From JBCFBK01 sp050173895 (lineage in GTDB: Bacteria; Bacteroidota; Bacteroidia; Bacteroidales; Prolixibacteraceae), in contig JBFXKJ010000001.1 of NCBI GenBank assembly GCA_050173895.1, forward strand, positions 1-64,000: a stretch of DNA of 64,000 bases. Direction: 5' to 3'. A program made the translations under genes and the position numbers. Numbering within the stretch: the stretch's first letter is position 1; every line of letters begins with the position of its first letter. Below the pieces are notes generated by a model. The model was not told the origin of the DNA. It worked only from the letters and a program-made list of their open reading frames with translations, and did no database searches. Shown in pieces: positions 50,614-59,272 of this stretch.

Positions 50614-51996
50614 TTATTGGTTAAGAAAATTCTTCAATCCGTAAATTTCAATCGCGTTCGTCCTAAGTAACTTTTCAATGATTACCATCGCTTCCTTTTC
50701 ACTGATGTATCCGCTCCGTACCATTACTATTAAAGTATTTTCAACTGTTTCCCGGGCCATCACCGATGCAGCATAAACCCCTTCGGGCGTATGGCAATCG
50801 CCTCCAAAAGCAACGATCTTATTGTTAGGGACTGTTTCAAGGAATTCTTGAATATACCGTTGGGTGTAGGATGGAGAGATAGATGCCGACCAGGCAAGAT
50901 CAATGAAAACATTCGGGAAATTTTTCGCCAGTGCTGCCAGCTCGCCACCGTAAGGGTAAGCTGCATGGAGTAAAGCAAAGCGGACTTCCGGAAATTTAAA
51001 AAATGCTTCAGTCAGACCAGTTGGATTTGAATTGGTAATATAATTTCCGTTAAACGTTTGCAGGCCCGTATGTATCTGAACGGGAAGTTTGTATTGGTTG
51101 CATTTGGAAAAAACGTAAAACAGAAGATAATCCTGCAGTGGCTTAACTTCGTCAAAGGCCAATTCGTCCCGTTTGTTGCCTTGCAGCTTTTCAAAGATTT
51201 CCATCGCTTTTTCTCGCGGAACAGCATCACATTGCAGGGTTCGTTTGTAAGCCATCATTACTTTTAAACCGATTGCTCCCTTCACGAATAACTGGCGATG
51301 AATGATTGTATCAATAATCTGCTCATATCCGGAGAGCGTTTCGACAGGGAGTTGTCCTGCATTTTTACATAACGAGGCAATTTGACGGTAACTATTCAGA
51401 AGATAAATTTCATCAGACCAATAAAGGCTTTTAAAATACAGGGCATCCTGTTTGGCCGGATCATCGTTGTATCCGACCAGGATGCTTAAATCTATTTTTG
51501 CTTTTGTTTTTAGAACATATTCATAATAGTCTTTCCTTTCCCGAAGCTTTGCAATTCGCATGGAGAGCTCTTTGTAGGTATTTTCATTCAATTCAGTAAT
51601 GCCAAAAAGATCTCTTGCTGCAATACTGACCATCCGCCCATAACCCGTTACTTTCACGTGATCCCAATGGTCTTTGATCATATCCCACTTTACATCCGGA
51701 CTTAAGGCCGGATTTCTCATGCAATCTTCCAGCTCTTTTCCGGTACTCTCCGATCCAGAAGAGATCAGGTCAGAACACTGGTAATTATTAAAGAGGCAAC
51801 CAATATCTCCGCTTAATGTTGCCGATTGCTTTTCGCTCATTAAATGCTCATGCGAATCGATGATCCGGAGATCGTAAACCGCCTGATGAATGCGTCCTTC
51901 GAATCCTGCTTCGGGAGAAGGGTATATTTTTACCTGACCCGATGCCGCTAACCCATAACAACAGTATCCGGCGAGTAGGATGATAATTTTTTTCAT
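50614..51996 (-). CDS. Exported amidohydrolase-family protein
   Basis: A 460-residue protein with a signal peptide (MKKIIILLAGYCCYGLAASG). Its TIM-barrel metal motifs are of the Amidohydrolase_2 type: DSHEHL (HxH near residue 47), VQIHTG (metal His), LLHAAYPYGGE (His) and FGGDCHTPEG (metal Asp). A Lys-containing helix (GLKVMMAYKR) may supply a bridging residue. The family includes decarboxylases, lactonases and uronate-isomerase-like enzymes; the substrate cannot be read. The start at 51996 gives the signal peptide, so the earlier in-frame start at 52017 is not needed. It is unusual between susD and a glycosidase gene, and suggests a modified sugar or linker acid in the target glycan. Confidence 0.82.
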   Translation of the reverse strand: MKKIIILLAGYCCYGLAASGQVKIYPSPEAGFEGRIHQAVYDLRIIDSHEHLMSEKQSATLSGDIGCLFNNYQCSDLISSGSESTGKELEDCMRNPALSPDVKWDMIKDHWDHVKVTGYGRMVSIAARDLFGITELNENTYKELSMRIAKLRERKDYYEYVLKTKAKIDLSILVGYNDDPAKQDALYFKSLYWSDEIYLLNSYRQIASLCKNAGQLPVETLSGYEQIIDTIIHRQLFVKGAIGLKVMMAYKRTLQCDAVPREKAMEIFEKLQGNKRDELAFDEVKPLQDYLLFYVFSKCNQYKLPVQIHTGLQTFNGNYITNSNPTGLTEAFFKFPEVRFALLHAAYPYGGELAALAKNFPNVFIDLAWSASISPSYTQRYIQEFLETVPNNKIVAFGGDCHTPEGVYAASVMARETVENTLIVMVRSGYISEKEAMVIIEKLLRTNAIEIYGLKNFLNQ

Positions 51997-52037
51997 ATAA
52001 AAGATATTGGTTGCCAAAGTTGCTGTTTGTCGATGTT

Positions 52038-53489
52038 TTAATATCCCGGATTTTGTTGGCCTATGGATGGATTATTATCCATTTCCTGCTGCGGGATAGG
52101 GAAAAGCAGAAAATTATCCGAAATCACAACCCCTTTTGCTTCCAGGGTAACTTGCTTCACTGTTTTCGTGCGGATCAGGTCAAACCAACGTTTATGTTCG
52201 CAAAGGAATTCATAGGCTCTTTCCCTCAGAACAAGATCTCTAAAAGCCTGAGCAGTTGGTGCTGTCTGTAAGGTAAAATCTACAGGAGAAACAGCCGCAG
52301 GAGGATATCCATAGGCCCTTCTGTGTACCATGTTCAGTCTTTCTAAGGCCAGTTGAGTAGGGCCATTATTAATTTGATTGTCGGCTTCAGCAAAAATTAA
52401 CAAGACCTCCGGGTACCGATAAATAGGAAAATCATTTCCATGTCCCGGAGCAAAGCCCGGATCTTTGAATTTACCAAACAGGAGCGGACGGTCAGATGGA
52501 TTCTGTACAATCGTCCCGTCTTTTTTGGGATAAGAAGTATAGATATTAAACTGCCATCTCAGGTCATTATGATCCCAGTCCCTTAAAAGAGGGAAAGTCG
52601 GTAATCCATAGAATGATCCCCATCCGTCGGACGAAAATGCACTGTTTGCTAATGCATACTGTTGCGGAATAGAGGAACTTCCGTTTGACCTGGAGTATTT
52701 CAATGAAAAAGCATCTTCGGAAGAAGTATTCGCGGTTGGTCCGAAAATTAGCTCAAAATCACTTGCTTTGGTTACGGGCACCAACGAATAAACCCCTGAA
52801 GTAATTATTTCGTTGGCCTTGGTGAGGGCTTCCTGCCATTTCTCTGTATACAAAAAGACATCAGCGAGCATGGTTTTGGCTGACCATTTCGTAGGTCTGC
52901 CGACGAGCTGCTGAGCATTCGGTAAATTTGTCTCCGCATACTTCAAATCTTCTACAACCAATGTATAAACTTCTTCCGGCGTAGCTCTTTTGATCGATGT
53001 TTGGGAAACGCTCTCAACTGGTTCTGTTCTTAAAGGAACTCCGCCCCAACTCCTGACAAGAAGGTAATAAGACAAAGCCCTCAAAAAACGCGCCTCACCC
53101 AACAGTGCTTTTTTTACAGTCTCGTCCATCTCAATAGGGGGAACGTATTTTAAAACAAGATTTGCATTTCGGATGGCTTCATAGAAGGCTTTATAAGCAT
53201 TGTCGGTTCTCCCAATACTGGATGAATTCATCACACCCTCAGTTAAAGAGGCGTAAATTCCCGTACCAATTGCATAATCTTCGACGCCGGTAAACTGTCC
53301 ACCCCAGTCGATGAAACTGTAGGTTGACCGGATCGGATTATAAATTGCATAAACAGCCGATTCGGCGTCTTCTTTTGTTTTATAGAAATTGACCGAGGAC
53401 AGGCTGCTTTTGGGATCTTCAGTAAGCAACTCATCACATGAAACAAAACAAAGGAAGGTGAGAGGTAAGATGCACTTCAATATTTTCAT
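52038..53489 (-). CDS. SusD/RagB-family glycan-binding lipoprotein
   Basis: A 483-residue surface lipoprotein: signal ending at LCFVSC, then the SusD N-terminus LLTEDPKSSLSSVNFYKTKEDAESAVYAIYN, with TPR-like helices (LGEARFLRALSYYLLVRSWGG) and the C-terminal SusD block (ERAYEFLCEHKRWFDLIRT). The final segment LLFPIPQQEMDNNPSIGQQNPGY is the typical SusD end. It binds oligosaccharide at the outer face and caps the SusC pore next door. The gap to susC is 18 bases. Confidence 0.96.
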   Translation of the reverse strand: MKILKCILPLTFLCFVSCDELLTEDPKSSLSSVNFYKTKEDAESAVYAIYNPIRSTYSFIDWGGQFTGVEDYAIGTGIYASLTEGVMNSSSIGRTDNAYKAFYEAIRNANLVLKYVPPIEMDETVKKALLGEARFLRALSYYLLVRSWGGVPLRTEPVESVSQTSIKRATPEEVYTLVVEDLKYAETNLPNAQQLVGRPTKWSAKTMLADVFLYTEKWQEALTKANEIITSGVYSLVPVTKASDFELIFGPTANTSSEDAFSLKYSRSNGSSSIPQQYALANSAFSSDGWGSFYGLPTFPLLRDWDHNDLRWQFNIYTSYPKKDGTIVQNPSDRPLLFGKFKDPGFAPGHGNDFPIYRYPEVLLIFAEADNQINNGPTQLALERLNMVHRRAYGYPPAAVSPVDFTLQTAPTAQAFRDLVLRERAYEFLCEHKRWFDLIRTKTVKQVTLEAKGVVISDNFLLFPIPQQEMDNNPSIGQQNPGY

Positions 53490-53507
53490 AACAGTGGTTT
53501 TATATTA

Positions 53508-56500
53508 TTAGAACTGAAGGCTTGCGCCAAAGGTGTATATTTTTGGTATCGGATAACCTAAGTTATCAATGCCATTGGAAAAAGAGGTGCTGCCACCCCT
53601 GGTATTGACTTCAGGATCATACCAGGAATAGTTGGTCAGTGTCAGAAGATTCTGTCCGCTTACATATATTTCCCCTTTTATTCCAATCTTCGGAAAGGAA
53701 AAATTATATCCCAGTTGGATGTTTTTCAACCTTAGGTACGAACCGTCTTCAACAAAACGGTCGGATGCTGAGAAAACAGTTTTGGTACTGATTTTGGGAT
53801 ATTTCGCGTTTGGATCAGGATTAGCTGTAGACCAGTGGTTGGAATACACCTCTTTCAACTGGTTTTCGCCAAAATAGAAACTGTTCCCAACCGAAGTAAT
53901 GTTCACATTGAAAATATCACCTCCTGAAACCCCTTGAAACATAAAATCGAGGTCAAACTTTTTGTAACTTAACGTTGACCGCAGGTTATAGGTAAAATCC
54001 GGATTCGGATCTCCTATGATAGTTCTGTCACCAGTCGTAATACCGGGTTTTCCATCTGTATCCTTGTATTTTATGGCCCCCGTGTTGTCCAGTCCATCTT
54101 CCAGGTACCCATAAAATACTCCAACTGGCTCTCCTTCTCGGAGCATGTTTACTGAAACAGCTAATGGCTGAGGAATTGCATCTCCCATAATATCGCTTCC
54201 ACCAGGCAATGAAACCACTTCACTTTTATTTTTCGTAAAATTGGCATTGACCGACCATTTAAATTTCCTGTCTGAAATCACAGCAAACAAGCCTGCTTCG
54301 ATACCTTTATTCTGAATCTTTCCCACATTGCTGATTGTGTTTTTATAACCGGATGAAGTGGGAAGCTGAGTATAAGCCAGCAGATCCCTGGTATCTTTCT
54401 GATAATAATCGATGGTAACCGAAATCCTGTCATTCAAAATCCCAAGGTCAATTCCGGCATTTGCCTGGCTGGTCTTCTCCCATTCCAGATCAGGATTTGC
54501 CAGGTTCCTGTTGTTCGGCGCGAAACCAATATACCGGCTGTCGTTAAAAACAGTTGAATATGTTTGTAAGGTATTTAAGGTTTGATATGGACTTATACCG
54601 GTATTACCAGTGATCCCCCACGAAAGCCTAAATTTTAAATTGGAAATTGTTTCCGTATTCATCCCTTTCATGAAGTCTTCATTCATGATCCGCCAGGCAA
54701 TAGCTGCAGAAGGAAAGTATCCCCATCTGTTTCCCTTCGCAAATCTCGATGAACCATCGCTTCTGACACTCGCCGTAAGCAAATAGGTGTCCTTATAGGA
54801 ATAATTGATTCTACCGAGAAAAGATAATAAAACCCAATTCGACAAGTTACTGGCAGGCATTGACACCTGGCTTCCTGCACCGAGATTATATTCTCCCATC
54901 TCATCGGTTAGAAAACCGGTGACTGACCCTGTGTTATAAGTCAAAATTTCATTTTCCTGATAAGTAACACCAGCCAATGCATTTATATTGTGGATGTTAT
55001 TGAAATTTTTCGTGTATGTCAGTATATTTTCATTCAAGATGTTCATCATATCCATAGAAGAAATACGACCACTGCCTGTTGGAGTTCGATCGAGTGATTT
55101 TGAAGAGTAATAATTTTCGCGTGAAACATCCGATTCAATCCCAATGGAAGTCTTAAATATAAGATCTTTAACAGGTTCATATGCCAGGGTCGAATTCACC
55201 ATCACATTTTTTGAGTCCGTGAGCTGTTTGCGTTCCTTTGCCATGGCTAAAGGATTATCAAGCTCATTAGGGCTGAAACTATATGCTCTTACTTCGCTAT
55301 ATTGACCGTTCTCGGTATAAGGAGCGATGGTTGGAGGTGCAACGAGTGCCGCCGACAAAGTTGTACCTCCTTTCTGACCATTAATATCGATCGTATATAA
55401 ATCGCTATGCATCAGATTCGTATTTAGGCTAAGTGTGAATTTCTTACTAACCTTTCTCGAAATATTTACCCGGATGGAAATCTTATTCAGAGAGGAATTA
55501 GGAATGATGCCATTCTGATCGAAGATATTTCCCGAAATGAAATACTGGGTATCGTCGCTTCCACCGGAAAAACTGAGAAAGTGGTTTTGCATTGGAGCTG
55601 CCCGGAACAGTTCATCCTGCCAATTTGTGCCTTCAGAAAAAGAGTTGACATCGTCTTGAGTAAAGTAGGGGGTTCCGCCATCATTTGCTGCGCGTTCATT
55701 GGCAATTTCCGCAAACTCGCGCGCGTTCATCATGTCTATTGTTTCCGATACTTCCTGTACCGCATAGTAACTGTCGAGAACAACATTCGTCTTCCCTATT
55801 TTACCACTTTTTGTTGTAATCAGGATCACGCCGTTAGCTCCCCTCGAACCGTAGATTGCAGTCGATGAAGCATCCTTCAGGATTTCTATGGACTGAATAT
55901 CATTTGGATTTATAGAGCCAGGAGTACCTGCCAGGGCAAAACCATCCACTACATACAATGGCTCATTGTTTCCCATAATCGAATTACTCCCGCGTATACG
56001 AACGTTTATTGGAGCGCCCGGAGCGCCTGAATTCGGTACTACTGAGACGCCAGGGGTCTTGCCCTGAAGTCCCATTTGCGGGCCTGAAACCGGATACTGG
56101 ACAATGTCATCAGATGAGATTGATGATACAGAGCCTGTTACATCTGACTTTTTTAACGATTGATATCCGATGGCAACGACCTCTTCAATTCCAATTGCTT
56201 CTTCTTTCATGGTTACATTAATGTCCTTTTTGCCACCGGCAGCAATTTCCTGCGTTTTCATTCCTACAAACGAAAATACGAGTATACCGTTACCAGGCAC
56301 ATCGACAAGTGAATAATTTCCTTGAGCATCAGTAATGGTTCCTTGGGTTGTGTTTTTTACAGATACTGTGACTCCGGGTAGGGGAGCGCCTGAAGAGTCG
56401 GTGACCTTGCCGGACACTGAGTGTTGTTGTTGTATCGTGAGATCTTTCCCTGGTGACAATACGATTTGCCGGTTTTTTACGACATAGGTAATGTCTGTTC

Positions 56501-56819
56501 CTTCAAAAAGCAGGTCCAACACTTTTTCTACCGAGCTATTCAGTACGTTGATACTCAGCTTCCTGTTCACATCAATCATTTCAGCCGAATACAGAAAATA
56601 AAAATCGCTTTTTTCTTCAATGGTTTCCAGTACTTGTTCTACTGTTTCGTTTTTTAGTTCCAGCGATAACCTGGTTGTTTGTGAATAGCTTTCGGAAGCG
56701 ATTGTTCCCAAAAACGAAAGCAGGATCATTATGAATGTCAGTTTCATTTTCAATAAGATTTTAGTTGTACCCGGGAATATCCTTTCACGGGTATAGTAAT
56801 CCCATGCTTTTTTTTTCAT
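53508..56819 (-). CDS. SusC/RagA-family TonB-linked transporter with STN signalling domain
   Basis: A 1103-residue outer-membrane protein. After a signal peptide comes an STN (secretin/TonB short N-terminal) domain at about residues 50-110 (TVEQVLETIEEKSDFYFLYS, LSINVLNSSVEKVLDLLFEG). Then a carboxypeptidase-like domain (VSGKVTDSSGAPLPGVTVSV), the plug (LYVVDGFALAG, IEILKDASSTAIYGSRGANG, the SusC/RagA signature) and a 22-strand barrel. STN domains pass a signal to FecR across the periplasm, so substrate binding here should set the activity of the ECF sigma factor encoded upstream. It imports oligosaccharides with the SusD partner. Confidence 0.96.
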   Translation of the reverse strand: MKKKAWDYYTRERIFPGTTKILLKMKLTFIMILLSFLGTIASESYSQTTRLSLELKNETVEQVLETIEEKSDFYFLYSAEMIDVNRKLSINVLNSSVEKVLDLLFEGTDITYVVKNRQIVLSPGKDLTIQQQHSVSGKVTDSSGAPLPGVTVSVKNTTQGTITDAQGNYSLVDVPGNGILVFSFVGMKTQEIAAGGKKDINVTMKEEAIGIEEVVAIGYQSLKKSDVTGSVSSISSDDIVQYPVSGPQMGLQGKTPGVSVVPNSGAPGAPINVRIRGSNSIMGNNEPLYVVDGFALAGTPGSINPNDIQSIEILKDASSTAIYGSRGANGVILITTKSGKIGKTNVVLDSYYAVQEVSETIDMMNAREFAEIANERAANDGGTPYFTQDDVNSFSEGTNWQDELFRAAPMQNHFLSFSGGSDDTQYFISGNIFDQNGIIPNSSLNKISIRVNISRKVSKKFTLSLNTNLMHSDLYTIDINGQKGGTTLSAALVAPPTIAPYTENGQYSEVRAYSFSPNELDNPLAMAKERKQLTDSKNVMVNSTLAYEPVKDLIFKTSIGIESDVSRENYYSSKSLDRTPTGSGRISSMDMMNILNENILTYTKNFNNIHNINALAGVTYQENEILTYNTGSVTGFLTDEMGEYNLGAGSQVSMPASNLSNWVLLSFLGRINYSYKDTYLLTASVRSDGSSRFAKGNRWGYFPSAAIAWRIMNEDFMKGMNTETISNLKFRLSWGITGNTGISPYQTLNTLQTYSTVFNDSRYIGFAPNNRNLANPDLEWEKTSQANAGIDLGILNDRISVTIDYYQKDTRDLLAYTQLPTSSGYKNTISNVGKIQNKGIEAGLFAVISDRKFKWSVNANFTKNKSEVVSLPGGSDIMGDAIPQPLAVSVNMLREGEPVGVFYGYLEDGLDNTGAIKYKDTDGKPGITTGDRTIIGDPNPDFTYNLRSTLSYKKFDLDFMFQGVSGGDIFNVNITSVGNSFYFGENQLKEVYSNHWSTANPDPNAKYPKISTKTVFSASDRFVEDGSYLRLKNIQLGYNFSFPKIGIKGEIYVSGQNLLTLTNYSWYDPEVNTRGGSTSFSNGIDNLGYPIPKIYTFGASLQF

Positions 56820-56848
56820 ATTTTTGTTTTGATATGGTTTGAAAAATG

Positions 56849-56868
56849 GTCAAAAATGTTTTTTTGAC
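56849..56868. promoter_or_regulatory. Inverted repeat in the susC leader
   Basis: GTCAAAAA, spacer TGTT, TTTTTGAC: perfect 8-base arms, 30 bases before the susC start. It may be a regulator site or an RNA hairpin affecting susC translation or read-through from fecR. Confidence 0.4.
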
Positions 56869-56884
56869 GTTTTTTGAATCGCGG

Positions 56885-56912
56885 GCAGGGAAATGCGCGA
56901 CCATTTTCCTGC
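56885..56912 (+). terminator. Imperfect hairpin with T-tail between fecR and susC
   Basis: GCAGGGAAA and TTTTCCTGC pair at 8 of 9 positions around a 10-base loop, followed on the plus strand by TTTTTTGG. On the minus strand, which carries the operon, the T-run precedes rather than follows the stem, so it is only weakly terminator-like for the genes here. A structural role in the leader is as likely. Confidence 0.3.
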
Positions 56913-56987
56913 TTTTTTGGTTTGGTTTGTCTCTTTTTTATATCATAGGCAATTTATTTAGATTCAGATTCGCTTTATTGGTGACAT

Positions 56988-58028
56988 TTACTTCTTTTTT
57001 AGTCCAATCACTAATTTTTGTTTAGAGAAACTTCCATCAGGTAATTTTTTCTCTGGAATAAGCGTATAACTGACCGGTGTGGCTAAGGCCATCAGTTCGA
57101 GTGTCTGTGACAATGTTTCAGTGGAAAAAGTCGCAGTGTATGTTAATCGCTTTATTTCTTCGCTGGTAAATTCCACATCGATATTGTACCACCGTTCCAG
57201 CTTTTTCGCAACCTCTGCAATCGGGTCCCGTTTAAACACCAGCAAACCATCTTTCCACGCGATGTTTTTTTCTGTGTCTGATTTTTCAACAATGTATTCG
57301 TTGCTTTTTGTATCAAAAGTCACACATTCGTCGGGTAACATGGTCTTTATTTCGCGCCCTGTGCTTTCGAAAAGAATAACCGTTCCCTCTATAAGAGTTG
57401 TTTCAACTATGTCGTCATCCGGATAGAAACTGACATTAAAAGTTGTACCCGTAGCTTTAACAGCTACATGATCGGTCTCCACAATAAAAGGAATTTTGCT
57501 GTTATGCGCGACCTCAAAATAGGCTTCCCCCGATAGAAATACTTTCCGGGTGTCACTGATAAAACGGGAAGGATATTTTAATACCGTACTGCTGTTTAAC
57601 CAGACTTTGGTACCATCTCCCAATTCAATATGTAATCGCGAACCGGAGGGCGCTGTAATTTCCAAATCATTTAAATTACTGCCGTATTGAGTCTCAGGCA
57701 GATTTGTATAAATCAACAGCGCCAATACAGGTGGAAGCAATGCGGCAGCGACACGTGTCATGATTGTCCATATCTTTTTCTTTTGTTGCCCTTCTCTGAA
57801 CTTGTCTGCACCCTGATCATCATTAATTTGGCGATGAACTTTGTCCAGTACCCTGTAATATTTTATTTTTTCCTGAGGTCCGACTTTCGGTTCGAATTCA
57901 TCCCATGCTTCTTTTATTACAGCTTTGCCGGCGGTAGTTCGGAATTTTTCCCTTATCCAGAAGAAGAGTTGGTCAGATTCCTCTTCTGTACAGTTTCCCT
58001 CCAGGTATTTAATTAGTAGATTTTTCAC
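56988..58028 (-). CDS. FecR-family anti-sigma factor
   Basis: A 346-residue protein: N-terminal cytoplasmic sigma-binding domain (LIKYLEGNCTEEESDQLFFW), one membrane span near residue 95-110 (MTRVAAALLPPVLALLIYT), then the periplasmic FecR domain (ITAPSGSRLHIELGDGTKVW, RKVFLSGEAYFEVAHNSKIPF, VKATGTTFNVSFYPDDD) and a C-terminal DUF4974-like part that contacts the SusC STN domain. It holds the adjacent ECF sigma factor inactive until SusC is loaded. The gap to the sigma gene is 136 bases, and to susC 168. Confidence 0.95.
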   Translation of the reverse strand: MKNLLIKYLEGNCTEEESDQLFFWIREKFRTTAGKAVIKEAWDEFEPKVGPQEKIKYYRVLDKVHRQINDDQGADKFREGQQKKKIWTIMTRVAAALLPPVLALLIYTNLPETQYGSNLNDLEITAPSGSRLHIELGDGTKVWLNSSTVLKYPSRFISDTRKVFLSGEAYFEVAHNSKIPFIVETDHVAVKATGTTFNVSFYPDDDIVETTLIEGTVILFESTGREIKTMLPDECVTFDTKSNEYIVEKSDTEKNIAWKDGLLVFKRDPIAEVAKKLERWYNIDVEFTSEEIKRLTYTATFSTETLSQTLELMALATPVSYTLIPEKKLPDGSFSKQKLVIGLKKK

Positions 58029-58164
58029 TATTTGTTTGCCGTTACGTTATTTTCGTATGCATTTTTAGCTTCCTTTCATTCTTGCTTGTATCCGTAGAAC
58101 GCTTAACCAGAGAAACGCCATTACTTTGGATGTGAAAAAAAATGCAGCAGTAGAAAATCCTGTT

Positions 58165-58755
58165 TTACAGGAAAAGGCATATAAAGAGGAAATTTACAAA
58201 CAACGACTGATCGATATTTTGACGGAGATACCGTAATGCTTTTACCATATGAACTTCGACCGTATTTTTCGATATCCCCAATTGCTTTGCTATTTCAGGA
58301 TAGCTTAACCCTTTTTCCCGGTGCATTTGGAAAACCTGTTTTTGCCGTTCCGGCAAACGATCGATCAATTTTTGAACTTGACTGTTCAGCTCGTAAAACT
58401 CTAACTCACTGATACTGTCAGGAGCAGAATGGATATCTGAAAAATTCTTCAGGTATTCCTGGTACTTTTTATCAACGGAACGTTTCCTGATAACGCTTAT
58501 GGAACTATGGTAGGCGACAGTGAAAACATATGAGTTCAGTGATTTGAAATCTTCAAATTTGTTCCGCGATTCCCATATTTTAATGAAGATTCCCTGTACG
58601 ATATCCTCTGCTTCCAGGTCATCTTTGAGAATCCTGCTGATAAATGCGAAAAGCTTATGGAAATACCATTCATAAATCTGATCAAAAGCCTGCACATCAT
58701 TTTTTTTTAAACGCACCAGCAATTCTTGTGTAATATTTTCTTTACCGGAAGACAA
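58165..58755 (-). CDS. ECF-type RNA polymerase sigma factor
   Basis: A 196-residue sigma-70 factor with only regions 2 and 4. Region 2 shows FDQIYEWYFHKLFAFISRIL, DLEAEDIVQGIFIKIW and LNSYVFTVAYHSSISVIRK. Region 4 shows LPERQKQVFQMHREKGLSYPEIAKQLGISKNTVEVHMVKALRYL-type motifs (LPERQKQVF and the helix-turn-helix LSYPEIAKQLGISKNTVE). It directs transcription of the susCD operon when released by FecR. No perfect TAnnTTTG lies before it. A hydrophobic C-terminal end (SLFVNFLFICLFL) is a common feature of this Bacteroidota group. Confidence 0.95.
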   Translation of the reverse strand: MSSGKENITQELLVRLKKNDVQAFDQIYEWYFHKLFAFISRILKDDLEAEDIVQGIFIKIWESRNKFEDFKSLNSYVFTVAYHSSISVIRKRSVDKKYQEYLKNFSDIHSAPDSISELEFYELNSQVQKLIDRLPERQKQVFQMHREKGLSYPEIAKQLGISKNTVEVHMVKALRYLRQNIDQSLFVNFLFICLFL

Positions 58756-58937
58756 TGCTTGATCAGATTAGAGAGTTTAAACTGCTAAAGTAAAAAATAT
58801 TTGAAAGAAACGAATTGAGAGAGCCAAAGCTCTCTTACAAGAGCATGAATTTTGCGAATAAGAGAGAATAGTGGAAAACTTATTTGGATACTGTCGATGC
58901 TTGAGTAAAAATCTACCGAGTGACTATTATCTCTTAG

Positions 58938-59090
58938 TCACCTGATAGACACCAGATCTTCACACATGTCGCGATCGGGAATATAACGGTAGGCAAAGGA
59001 AGAAAAGATCGCGGAGTTTTCTTTGAAGAAGTCTTCAAAGCTGACCGACTCTCCGTTTTGAACCCGTATGGTGTTGCGAATACCCGGCAT
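58938..59090 (-). pseudogene. Second ECF sigma factor remnant (50 residues)
   Basis: From the ATG at 59090 the minus strand encodes a sigma region 2 start: FEDFFKENSAIFSSFAYRYI and then PDRDMCEDLV, where intact factors read AEDLVQE and continue. It ends at TGA two residues later, so regions 2.3-2.4 and 4 are missing. It still has a good upstream -7 element. It differs from the intact sigma factor 182 bases away (EWYFHKLFAFISRI), so it is not a simple duplicate of it. Confidence 0.68.
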
Positions 59091-59113
59091 TAAATAAGGT
59101 TAGCAAGTCAATA

Positions 59114-59121
59114 CAAATTTA
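59114..59121 (-). promoter_or_regulatory. -7 element upstream of the sigma remnant
   Basis: On the minus strand this reads TAAATTTG, a perfect TAnnTTTG, about 25 bases before the start of the 50-residue remnant. It may still transcribe the remnant or run into the intact sigma gene. Confidence 0.45.
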
Positions 59122-59190
59122 ACTAATATTTTTAGAATTTTGATTGACAGGGCATTCAAAAGAGGGGAGGGGCTGGAAATTTTTGTCTGA

Positions 59191-59249
59191 CGGTTGGTTG
59201 ATGGTTCGCTGATCGTTCAGTGCTCCTTCGCTGATGGTTGGGTGATGGA
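59191..59249. repeat. Short imperfect repeats (GGTTG/GATGG, TTCGCTGAT)
   Basis: The stretch repeats GGTTGGTTGATGG and TTCGCTGATNGTT with small changes, of the same filler type as at 40071-40123. No function is evident. Confidence 0.5.
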
Positions 59250-59272
59250 TATCCCGTTGGCGCCTGACAGAA

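Larger units (their letters stand above)
58756..59272. other. 517-base gap between sigma factor and sulfatase genes
   Basis: It holds a truncated sigma gene (58938-59090), a promoter for it (59114-59121) and a stretch of short GGTTG/GATGG repeats (59191-59249). Nothing else coding is visible. Confidence 0.5.
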
